Assembly (NCBI RefSeq): GCF_017592545.1
Contig: NZ_JAGFOA010000006.1
Coordinates: 62,001-126,000, forward strand
Source: Microbacterium stercoris
GTDB lineage: Bacteria > Actinomycetota > Actinomycetes > Actinomycetales > Microbacteriaceae
Reading direction: 5' to 3'
Length of the DNA stretch: 64,000 nucleotides
A program made the translations under genes and the position numbers. Position 1 is the first letter of the stretch. Each line of letters starts with the position of its first letter. The notes beneath the pieces are model-generated. The model saw only the letters and a list, made by a program, of their open reading frames with translations. It ran no database searches and was not told the origin of the DNA. This document shows, piece by piece, positions 8,755 to 16,681 of the stretch.

Positions 8755-9759
8755 TCAGGGCGTCGGCGGCATCGTCGACCCGCGCACCTGCAGCGAGGTC
8801 GGCAGCTCGATCACACGCGGGCCCGCTTGCTGATCCTCCAGGAGTGCGCGGACGGCGGCCGACGCCATCTCCCGGATCGGCTGCCGCACGGTGGTCAGGG
8901 CAGGCTGCAGCCACTTCGCGCCGCGCACGTCGTCGAACCCGACGACGAGCAGATCGCGCGGGATCTCGAGCCCGAGATCGGCGGCCGCGCGATAGGCGCC
9001 CGCGGCCATCTCGTCCGAGCACGCGAACAGCCCGATCGGCCCTGCCCCGCGCGCCGCATCGAGTGCGGGCAGGCAGGCGCGACGCGCGCTGGGGGCGGTC
9101 CAGTCGCCGTGCACGCGGGTGATCTCCGCATCGGGGAGCAGGCGCCGGATCGCGTTCTCGAACCCGTCGACGCGGGCGCGGCCGTACCGGTACGACGGCG
9201 ATCCGCCCACGACGACGAAACGGCGGGCGCCCTGTGCGACGAGGTGCTCGGCCGCTTCGGCGCCGCCGGCGCCATCGGTGGTGCGCACGCTGGTGAGCGG
9301 CTGACCCATCTCCGACCAGGGATCCAGCAGCACGATCGGCATGCCTGCCTCGGCGAGGATGGCGAGCTGCGTGCGGGTGGGCATGATCAGCCCGATCACC
9401 ACGCCGGCGGATCCGCGCGCGCGGATGCGCATGGGCCAGTCGTCGTCGGGGATGTCACGCTCTGCGGTCAGCACGAGGTCGTAGCCCAGCTCGGCGGCGG
9501 CGGTGCGCGCGCCGGTGGTGACCTCGTCCGTGTACGGGTCGTGGAAGTGACCGAGCACCAGGTCGATGAGCTGGGAGGGGCGGCTGCGGGGGCGCCCGCG
9601 GCTCTCGCCTCCGGGGGAGTGGCCGAGCGCACGCGCCGCGGCCAGGATCCGTGCGCGGGTCTCGGGCCGGATCTCGCCGGCGCCGCGCAGGACGCGCGAC
9701 ACCGTCGACACGCTCACGCCGGTCTCGGCGGCGATCTGGGAGAGCGTCACACGGCTCAC
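8755..9759 (-). CDS. LacI-family transcriptional regulator of the GH95/GH36 cluster
   Basis: This 334-residue repressor has an N-terminal helix-turn-helix and hinge (VTLSQIAAETGVSVSTVSRVLRG, residues 4-26) followed by a periplasmic-binding-protein-like sugar domain ending in LLVVGFDD and LTTVRQPIREM. The GTG start at 9759 is chosen because AGGGAGGA lies 5-8 nt upstream and the HTH begins at residue 4. It is transcribed in the same direction as the alpha-galactosidase. A TTGCGCAA palindrome upstream of its own gene, before alpha-galactosidase and before GH95/importer suggests it autoregulates and controls the whole cluster. The inducer is unknown. Confidence 0.88.
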   Translation of the reverse strand: MSRVTLSQIAAETGVSVSTVSRVLRGAGEIRPETRARILAAARALGHSPGGESRGRPRSRPSQLIDLVLGHFHDPYTDEVTTGARTAAAELGYDLVLTAERDIPDDDWPMRIRARGSAGVVIGLIMPTRTQLAILAEAGMPIVLLDPWSEMGQPLTSVRTTDGAGGAEAAEHLVAQGARRFVVVGGSPSYRYGRARVDGFENAIRRLLPDAEITRVHGDWTAPSARRACLPALDAARGAGPIGLFACSDEMAAGAYRAAADLGLEIPRDLLVVGFDDVRGAKWLQPALTTVRQPIREMASAAVRALLEDQQAGPRVIELPTSLQVRGSTMPPTP

Positions 9760-9787
9760 GGGGTCCTCCCTGATCCGGCGGCGTCCG

Positions 9788-9835
9788 TCGGCGCCGGTCG
9801 TTCGATTATTGCGCAATTTGAACGACCGGCGCCGA
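9788..9835. promoter_or_regulatory. LacI operator nested in a long inverted repeat
   Basis: The core ATTGCGCAAT (9808-9817) sits exactly in the 16-base spacer between perfect 16-base inverted arms (9788-9803 and 9820-9835). It lies about 30-75 bp upstream of the lacI start. The core fits autoregulation; the flanking arms may form a hairpin that ends transcription from the neighbouring gene or a cruciform around the operator. Confidence 0.6.
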
Positions 9836-9845
9836 TGCCGGGAGG

Positions 9846-9915
9846 TCAGGCGAGGGCCGCCACCAGGCGCTCGGCGGTGGCGACCGATGACTGTGGGTTC
9901 TGACCGCTGATCAGG
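9846..9915 (-). pseudogene. Duplicated 3' tail of the DJ-1/PfpI gene
   Basis: About 70 bp here repeat the last 70 bp of the following gene (9922-9991) with only a few mismatches, including the stop codon, at a period of 76 bp. It has no start or upstream body. The base changes are mostly silent, which suggests the remnant of a second tandem gene copy lost by recombination. Confidence 0.7.
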
Positions 9916-9921
9916 CTGAGC

Positions 9922-10608
9922 TCAGGCCAGGGCGGCCACCAGGCGCTCGGCGGTGGCGACCGATGACTGCGGGTTCTGACCGCTGATCAGGGTGCCGTCC
10001 GTCACCACGGTGCTGCTCCAGGGCTCGCCGGTGGCGAGGCGGGCGCCGAGCTCGGCCAGGCGCGAGGCGACGAGGTAGGGGGAGTTCTCGCCGAGCCCGC
10101 CCTGCCGCTCCTCCTCGTCGGTGAACACGGCCAGGCGCGTTCCGGCGAAGGCGAACGTGCCGTCCTCGCGGATGGCGCTCAGCAGCCCGGCCGGACCGTG
10201 GCACAGCACCGCGACGGTTGTGCCGCGATCGGCGGCGTCGATGAGCAGGCGCCCGAGATCGGCATCGGTGGCCAGGTCGGCCATCGGGCCGTGCCCTCCC
10301 GGCAGGGCGAGCGCGTCGTACGTGCCCGGAGTCACGTCGGCGAGGGCGAGCGGGGCGCTGAGCTCGTCGCGGATCGACGCGAGGTAGGCCGCCATCTCGC
10401 GTCCGGTCTCGGTCTCGAGGTCGAGGCTGCCCGGGTCGACGGTGGGCGGCTGGGCGCCGGGGGTCGCGAAGTGCACGCGGTGCCCGGCGGCGGTGAGGCC
10501 GCGGTGCAGCTCGACGAGCTCCTCGGCCCAGAAGCCGGTCGGGTGCGCGGACCCGTCCTTGAGGACGAGGGTGTCGGCGCCGGTCACGATCATCAGAACA
10601 TCGGCCAT
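9922..10608 (-). CDS. DJ-1/PfpI superfamily protein (type 1 glutamine amidotransferase-like)
   Basis: This 228-residue protein belongs to the DJ-1/PfpI superfamily. The probable nucleophile is Cys136 in VLCHGPAGLL, the nucleophile elbow of this fold, and LPGGHGPMADL precedes it. Members act as glyoxalases/deglycases, chaperones or peptidases, and the sequence does not decide which; its length and the FWAEELVELHRGL region resemble HchA-like relatives. The ATG at 10608 has a GAAGGAG Shine-Dalgarno. It is divergent from a LysR regulator, a common arrangement for regulator and target. Its last 70 bp are duplicated downstream. Confidence 0.82.
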   Translation of the reverse strand: MADVLMIVTGADTLVLKDGSAHPTGFWAEELVELHRGLTAAGHRVHFATPGAQPPTVDPGSLDLETETGREMAAYLASIRDELSAPLALADVTPGTYDALALPGGHGPMADLATDADLGRLLIDAADRGTTVAVLCHGPAGLLSAIREDGTFAFAGTRLAVFTDEEERQGGLGENSPYLVASRLAELGARLATGEPWSSTVVTDGTLISGQNPQSSVATAERLVAALA

Positions 10609-10733
10609 GGGGTCTCCTTCATGCTTCGCGGTGGGTGGTTCAGGAGAGGAGAACCAACGGTCATCGGATCCATTCCGTACGATGTTCGGTGGTCATAGAT
10701 TTTCTGATGGATCCGGATTCCCAGGAGGGGTCG

Positions 10734-11633
10734 ATGCGCGACCTGGAACTGCTCGCGACGTTCCTTGAGGTGCACCGCGCCGCCTCGATCACGCGCGCCG
10801 CCGCGCGACTCGGCCTGAGCCAGCCCGCCGTGAGCGAGCGGATCGCGCGCCTCGAGCAGCAGACGGGGGAGGCGCTGTTCACGCGGTCGCGCGCAGGTGT
10901 CGTCGCCACCGCCGCCGGCGACCGCCTCGCATTGCGCGTCGCGGAGCCGGTCGACCGCCTCCGCGAGGTCTGGGCCGAGCCGCTTCCCGCCACGACCGGC
11001 GTGGTGCGCATCGGGGGCGCGAGCGACGTGATCGCTGCGCGGGTGGTGCCGGCTCTCGCGCCGCTGGCGGCGACGGGGCTTCGCATCGAGTTCACCCTCG
11101 GCCTGGCGGATGATCTCCTCGACGCCGCCGAGCGCGCCGAGCTCGACCTCGTGCTGTCCTCCGTGCGGCGCGCGCGCCCCGGGGTGCGCTACCGCGGACT
11201 CATCGACGAGGAGTTCGCTCTCGTCGGCGCCCCCGCCCTCGCGCGCACGGTCGACGCCGAGCGGCTCGAGGGCGATCCGATCGCGGCGCTCGCGCACCTC
11301 CCGCTGGTCGCCTATGCTCCCGAGCTGCCGATCATCCGGCGCTACTGGCGCAGTCAGTTCGGGCGGCGCCCCGCCAATCCGCTGGCGATGGTCGTGCCGG
11401 ATCTTCGTGGCGTGCTGGCCGCGGTCATCGCGGGGGTCGGAGTGTCGACGCTCCCGCGCTACCTCACCGATCCGGCGGTGGTCGCGGGCACCGTCGAGGT
11501 GCTGCACCATCCCGTCGAGCCGCCCCTGAACACGTTGCATCTCGCGATCCCCGCCGGTGCGCCGCCGACCCCGGCGACCACCGCCGTCATCGAGCGTCTG
11601 ACCCGGCTCGCGCAGAGCTGGGACACCCTCTGA
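10734..11633 (+). CDS. LysR-family transcriptional regulator
   Basis: This is a 299-residue LysR-type regulator. The winged HTH (ITRAAARLGLSQPAVSERIARLE) lies near residues 18-40, and the effector domain fills the rest, ending with ALNTLHLAIPAG-like substrate-domain sequence. The ATG at 10734 follows AGGAGGGG; a GTG at 10692 is possible but lacks a ribosome site. It is divergent from the DJ-1/PfpI gene across about 125 bp, so it probably controls that gene and itself. The inducer is unknown. Confidence 0.88.
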   Translation: MRDLELLATFLEVHRAASITRAAARLGLSQPAVSERIARLEQQTGEALFTRSRAGVVATAAGDRLALRVAEPVDRLREVWAEPLPATTGVVRIGGASDVIAARVVPALAPLAATGLRIEFTLGLADDLLDAAERAELDLVLSSVRRARPGVRYRGLIDEEFALVGAPALARTVDAERLEGDPIAALAHLPLVAYAPELPIIRRYWRSQFGRRPANPLAMVVPDLRGVLAAVIAGVGVSTLPRYLTDPAVVAGTVEVLHHPVEPPLNTLHLAIPAGAPPTPATTAVIERLTRLAQSWDTL

Positions 11634-11841
11634 GAGCTCTCCCAGCCTCGCGATCAGGCCTTTTCTGCTAGAGTTGAGGCGCACCCCGACGTCTGGTCAT
11701 TCCAGAGCCCCTCTCACCGGCTCCCGGACCGCCGAAGTGCCCTCTTGATCGCGAGCCGCGATCCGCCGCCCGAGACCGCATGTCCGGGCGTCCACAGAAA
11801 CACCCGTGCGCAGCGATGACGATGCGCGCCGCAGAAAGATC
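11634..11841 (+). promoter_or_regulatory. Promoter and possible structured leader of a small gene
   Basis: This 208-bp gap holds a -10-like TAGAGT at 11670-11675. If used, it gives a leader of about 160 nt with a small hairpin TCTGG-TCATT-CCAGA (11692-11706). A 10-bp inverted repeat (CTCGCGATCA near 11646 and its complement near 11745) spans the promoter. No open frame with a ribosome site is seen in the leader. The function is unknown. Confidence 0.35.
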
Positions 11842-12132
11842 ATGACAATCACCGCAGTACCCCCTGTCCACCTTCTCGACCCCGAGACCGACGTCAGCTG
11901 GAAGCAGGCCGACCACGACGTGTTCGTGGCGACCGTGCACAACGAGTACGCCGGCTTCATCTCCGTCGACGGCCCCGCCCACACCGTGCACACGGCGCAT
12001 TCCGAGCCCATCGGCACCTATCGCTCGCTCCGCGAGGCCCGGGCGGCCCTCGGCCAGCACCTCACCCGCTCCAAGACCGCCGCCGCGCGGCCGCTCGCGC
12101 GGCGCCGGCGCTGGCTGGCGCTCGGCCGCTAG
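11842..12132 (+). CDS. Small hypothetical protein
   Basis: I do not recognise this 96-residue protein. It has a central beta-rich segment (HDVFVATVHNEYAGFISV), then a helix (SLREARAALGQHL) and a basic tail (RPLARRRRWLALGR). It lacks a signal peptide and membrane segments. The ATG at 11842 has a weak AGAAAGAT site; an upstream in-frame ATG at 11806 has no better signal. The strand-strand-helix plan resembles small DNA- or RNA-binding or DUF proteins found in Microbacteriaceae, but I cannot assign a role. Codon use matches the neighbours, so it is probably real. Confidence 0.6.
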   Translation: MTITAVPPVHLLDPETDVSWKQADHDVFVATVHNEYAGFISVDGPAHTVHTAHSEPIGTYRSLREARAALGQHLTRSKTAAARPLARRRRWLALGR

Positions 12133-12194
12133 TTCCTGCCGTCCAGCGGGAGACTCTCTGCCGTACACCTGGGAGACGGTTATGCGTCCGCCTC

Positions 12195-12228
12195 GTATGC
12201 GCGGCGGAGCATACCGCTACCCGTAGCG
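12195..12228 (+). promoter_or_regulatory. Promoter region of the desaturase gene with inverted repeats
   Basis: GTATGC (12195-12200) and GCATAC (12209-12214) form one inverted repeat, followed by CGCTAC/GTAGCG (12215-12228). A TAGCGT -10-like hexamer follows directly, giving a leader of about 70 nt that includes a GGCCCC/GGGGCC hairpin before the desaturase start. A regulator-binding role is inferred only. Confidence 0.35.
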
Positions 12229-12306
12229 TGGGGTGTCAGCGATCGGCACCCGCCTTTGGCTTCGAGGCCCCTCCGGGGGGCCGACCGAACGACAGGGGCG
12301 TCGCCA

Positions 12307-13431
12307 ATGTCCTCCTCGCACACCCTCGAACGTCAGGATGCCGCGTCCACCCTCGGACCCATCCGTCAGACCTACGCCGGCACCGCCGACTTCCCTCCCA
12401 TGGCCCGTGCCTACACCCAGGTGTCGCACGTGGTGCGCGAGACCGGCCTGCTGCGCCGCACCGGCTGGTTCTACGCGCTGGTCGGCTCCGCGATCGCGCT
12501 CGGCTTCGGCGGCGTCGTCACCGGCTTCATCCTCCTCGGCGACAGCTGGTTCCAGCTGCTGATGGCCGCGGCCCTGGGCATCCTGTTCACGCAGGTGGCT
12601 TTCCTCGCCCACGAGGCCGCGCACAAGCAGATCCTGTCGTCCGGCCCGGCCGGTGAGCGCCTCGCGCGCTTCCTCGCATCCGGCGTGGTCGGCATCAGCC
12701 TCTCGTGGTGGGACGCCAAGCACACCCGCCACCACGGCAACCCCAACCGCGTCGGCAAGGACCCCGACATCGAGGTCGACACCATCTCGTTCCTCGACGT
12801 GGACGCGGCCAAGGCCACCGGCCTCCGGCGCTGGATCACCCAGCGCCAGGGCTGGCTGTTCTTCCCGCTGCTGACGCTCGAGGGGCTCAACCTGCACGTG
12901 CTCGGCATCCGTCACCTGCTGCAGCGCGGCCCCGTGAAGGCGCGCTGGACCGAGCTCGGCCTCATCACGCTGCGCCTCGCGATCGTCCTCGTGCCCGTGT
13001 TCCTGCTGCTCCCGGTCGGCATGGCCTTCGCCTTCGTCGGCGTGCAGCTCGCGGTGTTCGGCGTGTACATGGGGGCGTCCTTCGCTCCCAATCACAAGGG
13101 CATGCCGGTCATCGCCCCCGATGCGAAGCTCGACTTCTTCTCGAAGCAGGTGCGCACCTCGCGCAACGTGACGGGCGGCTGGTGGGCCACCATCCTCATG
13201 GGCGGCCTGAACTACCAGGTCGAGCACCACCTCTTCCCGAACATGCCGCGTCCGCACCTCGCCAAGGCGCGCGAGATCGTGCGCGACTACTGCGCCTCCT
13301 TCGAGGTGCCTTACACCGAGACCACGCTGTGGCGCTCGTACGGGATCGTCATCGAGTACCTGAACCGCGTCGGCCTCGCCGCTCGCGACCCGTTCGACTG
13401 CCCCGCCGCGGCCCAGCTGCGCCGCGGCTGA
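12307..13431 (+). CDS. Membrane fatty acid desaturase
   Basis: This 374-residue di-iron membrane enzyme introduces a double bond into acyl lipids with oxygen. The three histidine boxes are HEAAH near residue 101, HTRHH near 139 and QVEHH near 304; the last, with Gln in first place, is the acyl-lipid (delta-6-like) variant. Two hydrophobic hairpins lie around residues 55-95 and 205-255. The ATG at 12307 follows AGGGGCG. The gene stands alone, with a hairpin terminator behind it. The position of the introduced double bond cannot be read from the sequence. A 5' leader of about 70 nt with a hairpin is compatible with cold control, which is inference. Confidence 0.85.
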   Translation: MSSSHTLERQDAASTLGPIRQTYAGTADFPPMARAYTQVSHVVRETGLLRRTGWFYALVGSAIALGFGGVVTGFILLGDSWFQLLMAAALGILFTQVAFLAHEAAHKQILSSGPAGERLARFLASGVVGISLSWWDAKHTRHHGNPNRVGKDPDIEVDTISFLDVDAAKATGLRRWITQRQGWLFFPLLTLEGLNLHVLGIRHLLQRGPVKARWTELGLITLRLAIVLVPVFLLLPVGMAFAFVGVQLAVFGVYMGASFAPNHKGMPVIAPDAKLDFFSKQVRTSRNVTGGWWATILMGGLNYQVEHHLFPNMPRPHLAKAREIVRDYCASFEVPYTETTLWRSYGIVIEYLNRVGLAARDPFDCPAAAQLRRG

Positions 13432-13450
13432 TCCGGCGCCTCGCTCTGCC

Positions 13451-13478
13451 CGACCCGCCGGTGCTCGCCGGCGGGTCG
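13451..13478 (+). terminator. Terminator hairpin after the desaturase gene
   Basis: Perfect 11-base arms (CGACCCGCCGG and CCGGCGGGTCG) flank a 6-base loop 20 bp after the stop. No T-tract follows. Confidence 0.65.
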
Positions 13479-13561
13479 CGCTGTCGAGGTGGCAGGAATC
13501 GTACGCAGGTCGGCAGTCGCATCCGGATCCCGGCCGCTCCGGGCGCCGCCACAATGATCAG

Positions 13562-14872
13562 ATGAGCAGCACCCCGCCCGCGTCCGTCCGTCGGCTTCAT
13601 CCCGCGTGGATCGTCGCGGGCGTCGCCTTCCTCGCGCTCGTGGGAGCCGCCGGATTCCGTGCGGCGCCGAGCGTGTTCATGGTGCCGATCGAGGCCGAGC
13701 TGGGCTTCAGTCGCACCGATCTGTCGCTCGCGATCGGCATCAACATCGTGCTCTACGGGCTGACCGCGCCTTTCGCGGCCGCGCTCATGGACCGGTTCGG
13801 GCTCAAGCGCGTGACGTTCTTCGCGCTGATCCTGATCGCCCTCGGTGCGGTCCTCGGCACGTTCGCGACGGCGCCCTTCGTGCTGTGGCTGACCTGGGGC
13901 GGTCTCATCGGCATCGGCACGGGATCGATGGCGATGGTCTTCGCGGCGCAGGTCACGCAGCGCTGGTTCGCGAAGCGCCGGGGCCTCGTCTCGGGTGTGC
14001 TGAGCGCCGGATCCGCGACCGGCCAGCTGGTCTTCCTGCCGCCGACCGCGTGGCTGGCCACCGAGTACGGCTGGCGCGAGGCCAGTCTCGTCGTCGCGGC
14101 GGGGGCGCTGATCGTGGTCCCGCTGGTGGCGTGGTTCCTGCACGACTCGCCCGCGCGCATCGGCGTGCTTCCGTACGGGGCCGACCCCGCCGATCCGCCC
14201 GCCGTACCCGAGCGCTCGGCGGTCAACCCGGCGCTCCTCGCGCTGCGGGCGCTGCGCGAAGCCGCGCGCCACCGCACCTTCTGGGCGCTCGCGGTGGGCT
14301 TCGCGGTCTGTGGCGCCTCGACCAACGGGCTGATCGGGGCCCATTTCATCCCCGCCGCGCACGACCACGGCATGACCGAGCCGGTGGCCGCCGGCCTGCT
14401 CGCCACGGTGGGCATCTTCGACATCGTGGGCACGGTCGCATCGGGCTGGCTCACCGACCGGGTCAATCCGCGTCTGCTGCTGGCGATCTACTACGGCGGT
14501 CGGGGCGTGAGCCTGCTGTTCCTCCCCTTCCTGCTGTCGGCCGAGGTGCAGCCGCCCATGTGGTTCTTCATCATCTTCTACGGGCTCGACTGGGTGGCGA
14601 CGGTGCCGCCGACCATTGCGCTGTGTCGTGAGATCTTCGGCGAACGCGGGCCTCTCGTCTTCGGATGGGTGTTCGCGAGCCATCAGCTCGGCGCGGGCGT
14701 CGCGACGGTGCTCGCGGGCATCGTGCGCGACGCGACGGGGCAGTACACGATCGCGTGGTTCGCCGCCGCGGGTCTGTGCGTCGTCGCGGCGCTCGTCTCG
14801 CTGCGGATCCGTCGCGGCCCGATCGTGCGCGACCCGGATCCCGATCCGGTGGAGTCGACCCCGGTCTCCTGA
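13562..14872 (+). CDS. MFS transporter (OFA/monocarboxylate-like)
   Basis: This 436-residue protein has twelve predicted membrane helices in two halves separated by a charged loop near residues 195-235. The signature between helices 2 and 3 is DRFGLKR. Its N-terminal motif with GAAGFRAAPSVFMVPIEAEL and the overall layout resemble the oxalate:formate antiporter/monocarboxylate branch of the major facilitator superfamily. The substrate is unknown. The ATG lies 6 nt after CACAAT (13550-13555), so the transcript is probably leaderless; no Shine-Dalgarno is visible. Confidence 0.8.
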   Translation: MSSTPPASVRRLHPAWIVAGVAFLALVGAAGFRAAPSVFMVPIEAELGFSRTDLSLAIGINIVLYGLTAPFAAALMDRFGLKRVTFFALILIALGAVLGTFATAPFVLWLTWGGLIGIGTGSMAMVFAAQVTQRWFAKRRGLVSGVLSAGSATGQLVFLPPTAWLATEYGWREASLVVAAGALIVVPLVAWFLHDSPARIGVLPYGADPADPPAVPERSAVNPALLALRALREAARHRTFWALAVGFAVCGASTNGLIGAHFIPAAHDHGMTEPVAAGLLATVGIFDIVGTVASGWLTDRVNPRLLLAIYYGGRGVSLLFLPFLLSAEVQPPMWFFIIFYGLDWVATVPPTIALCREIFGERGPLVFGWVFASHQLGAGVATVLAGIVRDATGQYTIAWFAAAGLCVVAALVSLRIRRGPIVRDPDPDPVESTPVS

Positions 14873-14904
14873 GCGATGTCGGAGGCCCGGCGTACGCTCG
14901 GGCC

Positions 14905-15489
14905 ATGCCCGAACCCCAGGAGCTGATCGTCGCCGACGTCGCCGCGTGGCGCGCGTGGCTCGACGCGAACGAGGAGGAGACGCCCGACGGCGTCTGGCTG
15001 GTGCTCGCGAAGAAGGGCGTCGTCGATCCGACGTCCCTGACCTACGCCGAGGCGCTCGATGAGGCGCTCTGCAGCGGCTGGATCGACGGTCGCAAGCAGA
15101 GCCGCGATGCGACGACCTTCCGCCAGCACTTCGTGCCCCGCCGCCGCGCCTCGCTCTGGTCCGAGCGCAACATCGGCATCGTCGAGCGCCTGACCGCCGA
15201 GGGCCGGATGCGACCGCGCGGCCAGGCCGAGATCGACCGCGCCCAGGCCGACGGGCGATGGGCGCGCGCGTACGGGCCCAAGGCCTTCGCGCAGGTGCCC
15301 GACGATCTGGCCGCGGCCCTGCGCGCCTCGCCCGAGGCATCGGGCGCCTTCGACGGTCTCAACGCGCAGAACCGCTACGCCGTGCTGCACCGCGTGCACA
15401 CCGCGCCGAGCGCCTTCAGCAGGGCGAACCGCATCGCGAAGCTGGTGGCGATGCTGGCGGCGGGAGAGAGGCCGTACCCCTCCGGCTGA
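14905..15489 (+). CDS. YdeI/OmpD-associated family protein
   Basis: This is a 194-residue protein of the YdeI/OmpD-associated family. Conserved features are WLVLAKKG, LTYAEALDEALCSGWIDGRKQ (residues about 45-68) and FVPRRRASLWSERN, followed by a C-terminal helical part with RANRIAKLVAML. The family is soluble and linked to stress or cationic peptide tolerance in enterobacteria; its biochemical role is unclear. The ATG lies 6 nt after TACGCT (14893-14898), again a leaderless arrangement, so it has its own promoter within 33 bp of the MFS stop. Confidence 0.78.
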   Translation: MPEPQELIVADVAAWRAWLDANEEETPDGVWLVLAKKGVVDPTSLTYAEALDEALCSGWIDGRKQSRDATTFRQHFVPRRRASLWSERNIGIVERLTAEGRMRPRGQAEIDRAQADGRWARAYGPKAFAQVPDDLAAALRASPEASGAFDGLNAQNRYAVLHRVHTAPSAFSRANRIAKLVAMLAAGERPYPSG

Positions 15490-15525
15490 CGTATTCATCC
15501 GATGTCCCGGGTAGTCTCGAAGACC

Positions 15526-16548
15526 ATGACCTCCACCCGCCCGCCATCCATGGCGGATGTCGCCGCGCGGGCGGGCGTGTCGCATCAGACCGTCTCGCGA
15601 GTGCTCAACGCCCACGCATACGTGCGGCCAGAGACGCGGGAGCGCGTGCAGGCCGCGATCGAGGAGCTGGGGTACCGGCCGAATCGCGCGGCCCGCGCCC
15701 TGGCCACCGCCCGCACGAAGACCGTGGGAGTGCTCGTCACCAACGCCACGTTCTTCGGCCCGGCCAGCACGGCGTTCGCGATCGAAGCGGCCGCACGCGC
15801 GGAGGGTTACTTCGTCTCGATCGGATCGCTCCCCGCCTACGACCCGCAGACCGTGCGCGCCGCCCTCGACCAGCTCATCGACCAGGGGGTCGAGGGCATC
15901 CTCGTCGTGGTGCCCCAGCGGGAGGTCATGGACCTCGTCGAGCTGGTGGCGCCCACCACCCCGGTCGTCGCGGTCGCGGCGCGCGCCGACATCCCCGCGG
16001 ACTCGCGCATCCGGTACGTCGAGGTCGATCAGGCGCTCGGCGGAGCGCTCGCCACGCGCCACCTGCTGGATCAGGGGCATCGCCGGGTCGTGCATGTCGC
16101 CGGCCCCGCCGGGTGGTACGACGCCGACGAGCGGGCGGGCGCCTACACCCGCACGATGGGGGAGGCGGGCCTCGAGTCGCGTCTCGTCCCCGCAGGCGGC
16201 TGGGCGGCCGCCGACGGCTACGAGGTCGGTCGCGCGCTCGCGGCCGAGGTGGCCTCGGGCGGACCCACGGCGGTGTTCGCGGCGAACGACACCCTCGCCA
16301 TGGGCCTGCTCCGCGCCTTCTGGGAGGCGGGTCTGCGTGTGCCCGACGACGTGTCGCTCGTCGGGTTCGACGACATCGACGGGAGCGAGTTCCTCGTGCC
16401 CGCGCTCACGACCGTGCGGCAGCCCTTCGACGAGATCGGGCGAGCCGCCACCCACGCGCTGCTGTGGCCCGACGCGGCGCAGGTCGCGGTCGTGATCCCT
16501 CCCGTGCTCGTCGTGCGCGACAGCACCGCCGCGCCGGCACCCCGCTGA
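15526..16548 (+). CDS. LacI-family regulator, probable L-arabinose repressor (AraR-like)
   Basis: This 340-residue repressor has an N-terminal HTH and hinge (MADVAARAGVSHQTVSRVLNA, residues 9-29) and a sugar-binding domain with FAANDTLAMGLLRAF and VSLVGFDDIDGSEF. It lies directly upstream of araBDA. The palindrome TATGTGAGCGCTAACATA between it and araB recurs exactly upstream of the ChvE-type importer 16 kb away, so it probably senses arabinose or a derivative and controls both. The ATG at 15526 lies 8 nt after TAGTCT, consistent with a leaderless mRNA; a short in-frame extension from 15502 is less likely. Confidence 0.85.
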   Translation: MTSTRPPSMADVAARAGVSHQTVSRVLNAHAYVRPETRERVQAAIEELGYRPNRAARALATARTKTVGVLVTNATFFGPASTAFAIEAAARAEGYFVSIGSLPAYDPQTVRAALDQLIDQGVEGILVVVPQREVMDLVELVAPTTPVVAVAARADIPADSRIRYVEVDQALGGALATRHLLDQGHRRVVHVAGPAGWYDADERAGAYTRTMGEAGLESRLVPAGGWAAADGYEVGRALAAEVASGGPTAVFAANDTLAMGLLRAFWEAGLRVPDDVSLVGFDDIDGSEFLVPALTTVRQPFDEIGRAATHALLWPDAAQVAVVIPPVLVVRDSTAAPAPR

Positions 16549-16554
16549 GCAGGT

Positions 16555-16584
16555 GTGACAGCGCCGTATGTGAGCGCTAACATA
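16555..16584 (+). promoter_or_regulatory. araBDA promoter with AraR-like operator
   Basis: GTGACA (16555-16560) and TAACAT (16578-16583) are spaced 17 bp. The operator TATGTGAGCGCTAACATA (16567-16584) fills the spacer and -10, an ideal position for repression. A 24-bp stretch around it is identical to 32234-32257. Confidence 0.7.
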
Positions 16585-16681
16585 TGATCTGAACGGGGCC
16601 GGATCGGCCCGCGGATCGCACCCGGGATCCGCACGGCGAGAGCCGGGCGCAGCGACGCCCCGGCGGAAACGGAGCACTGCG

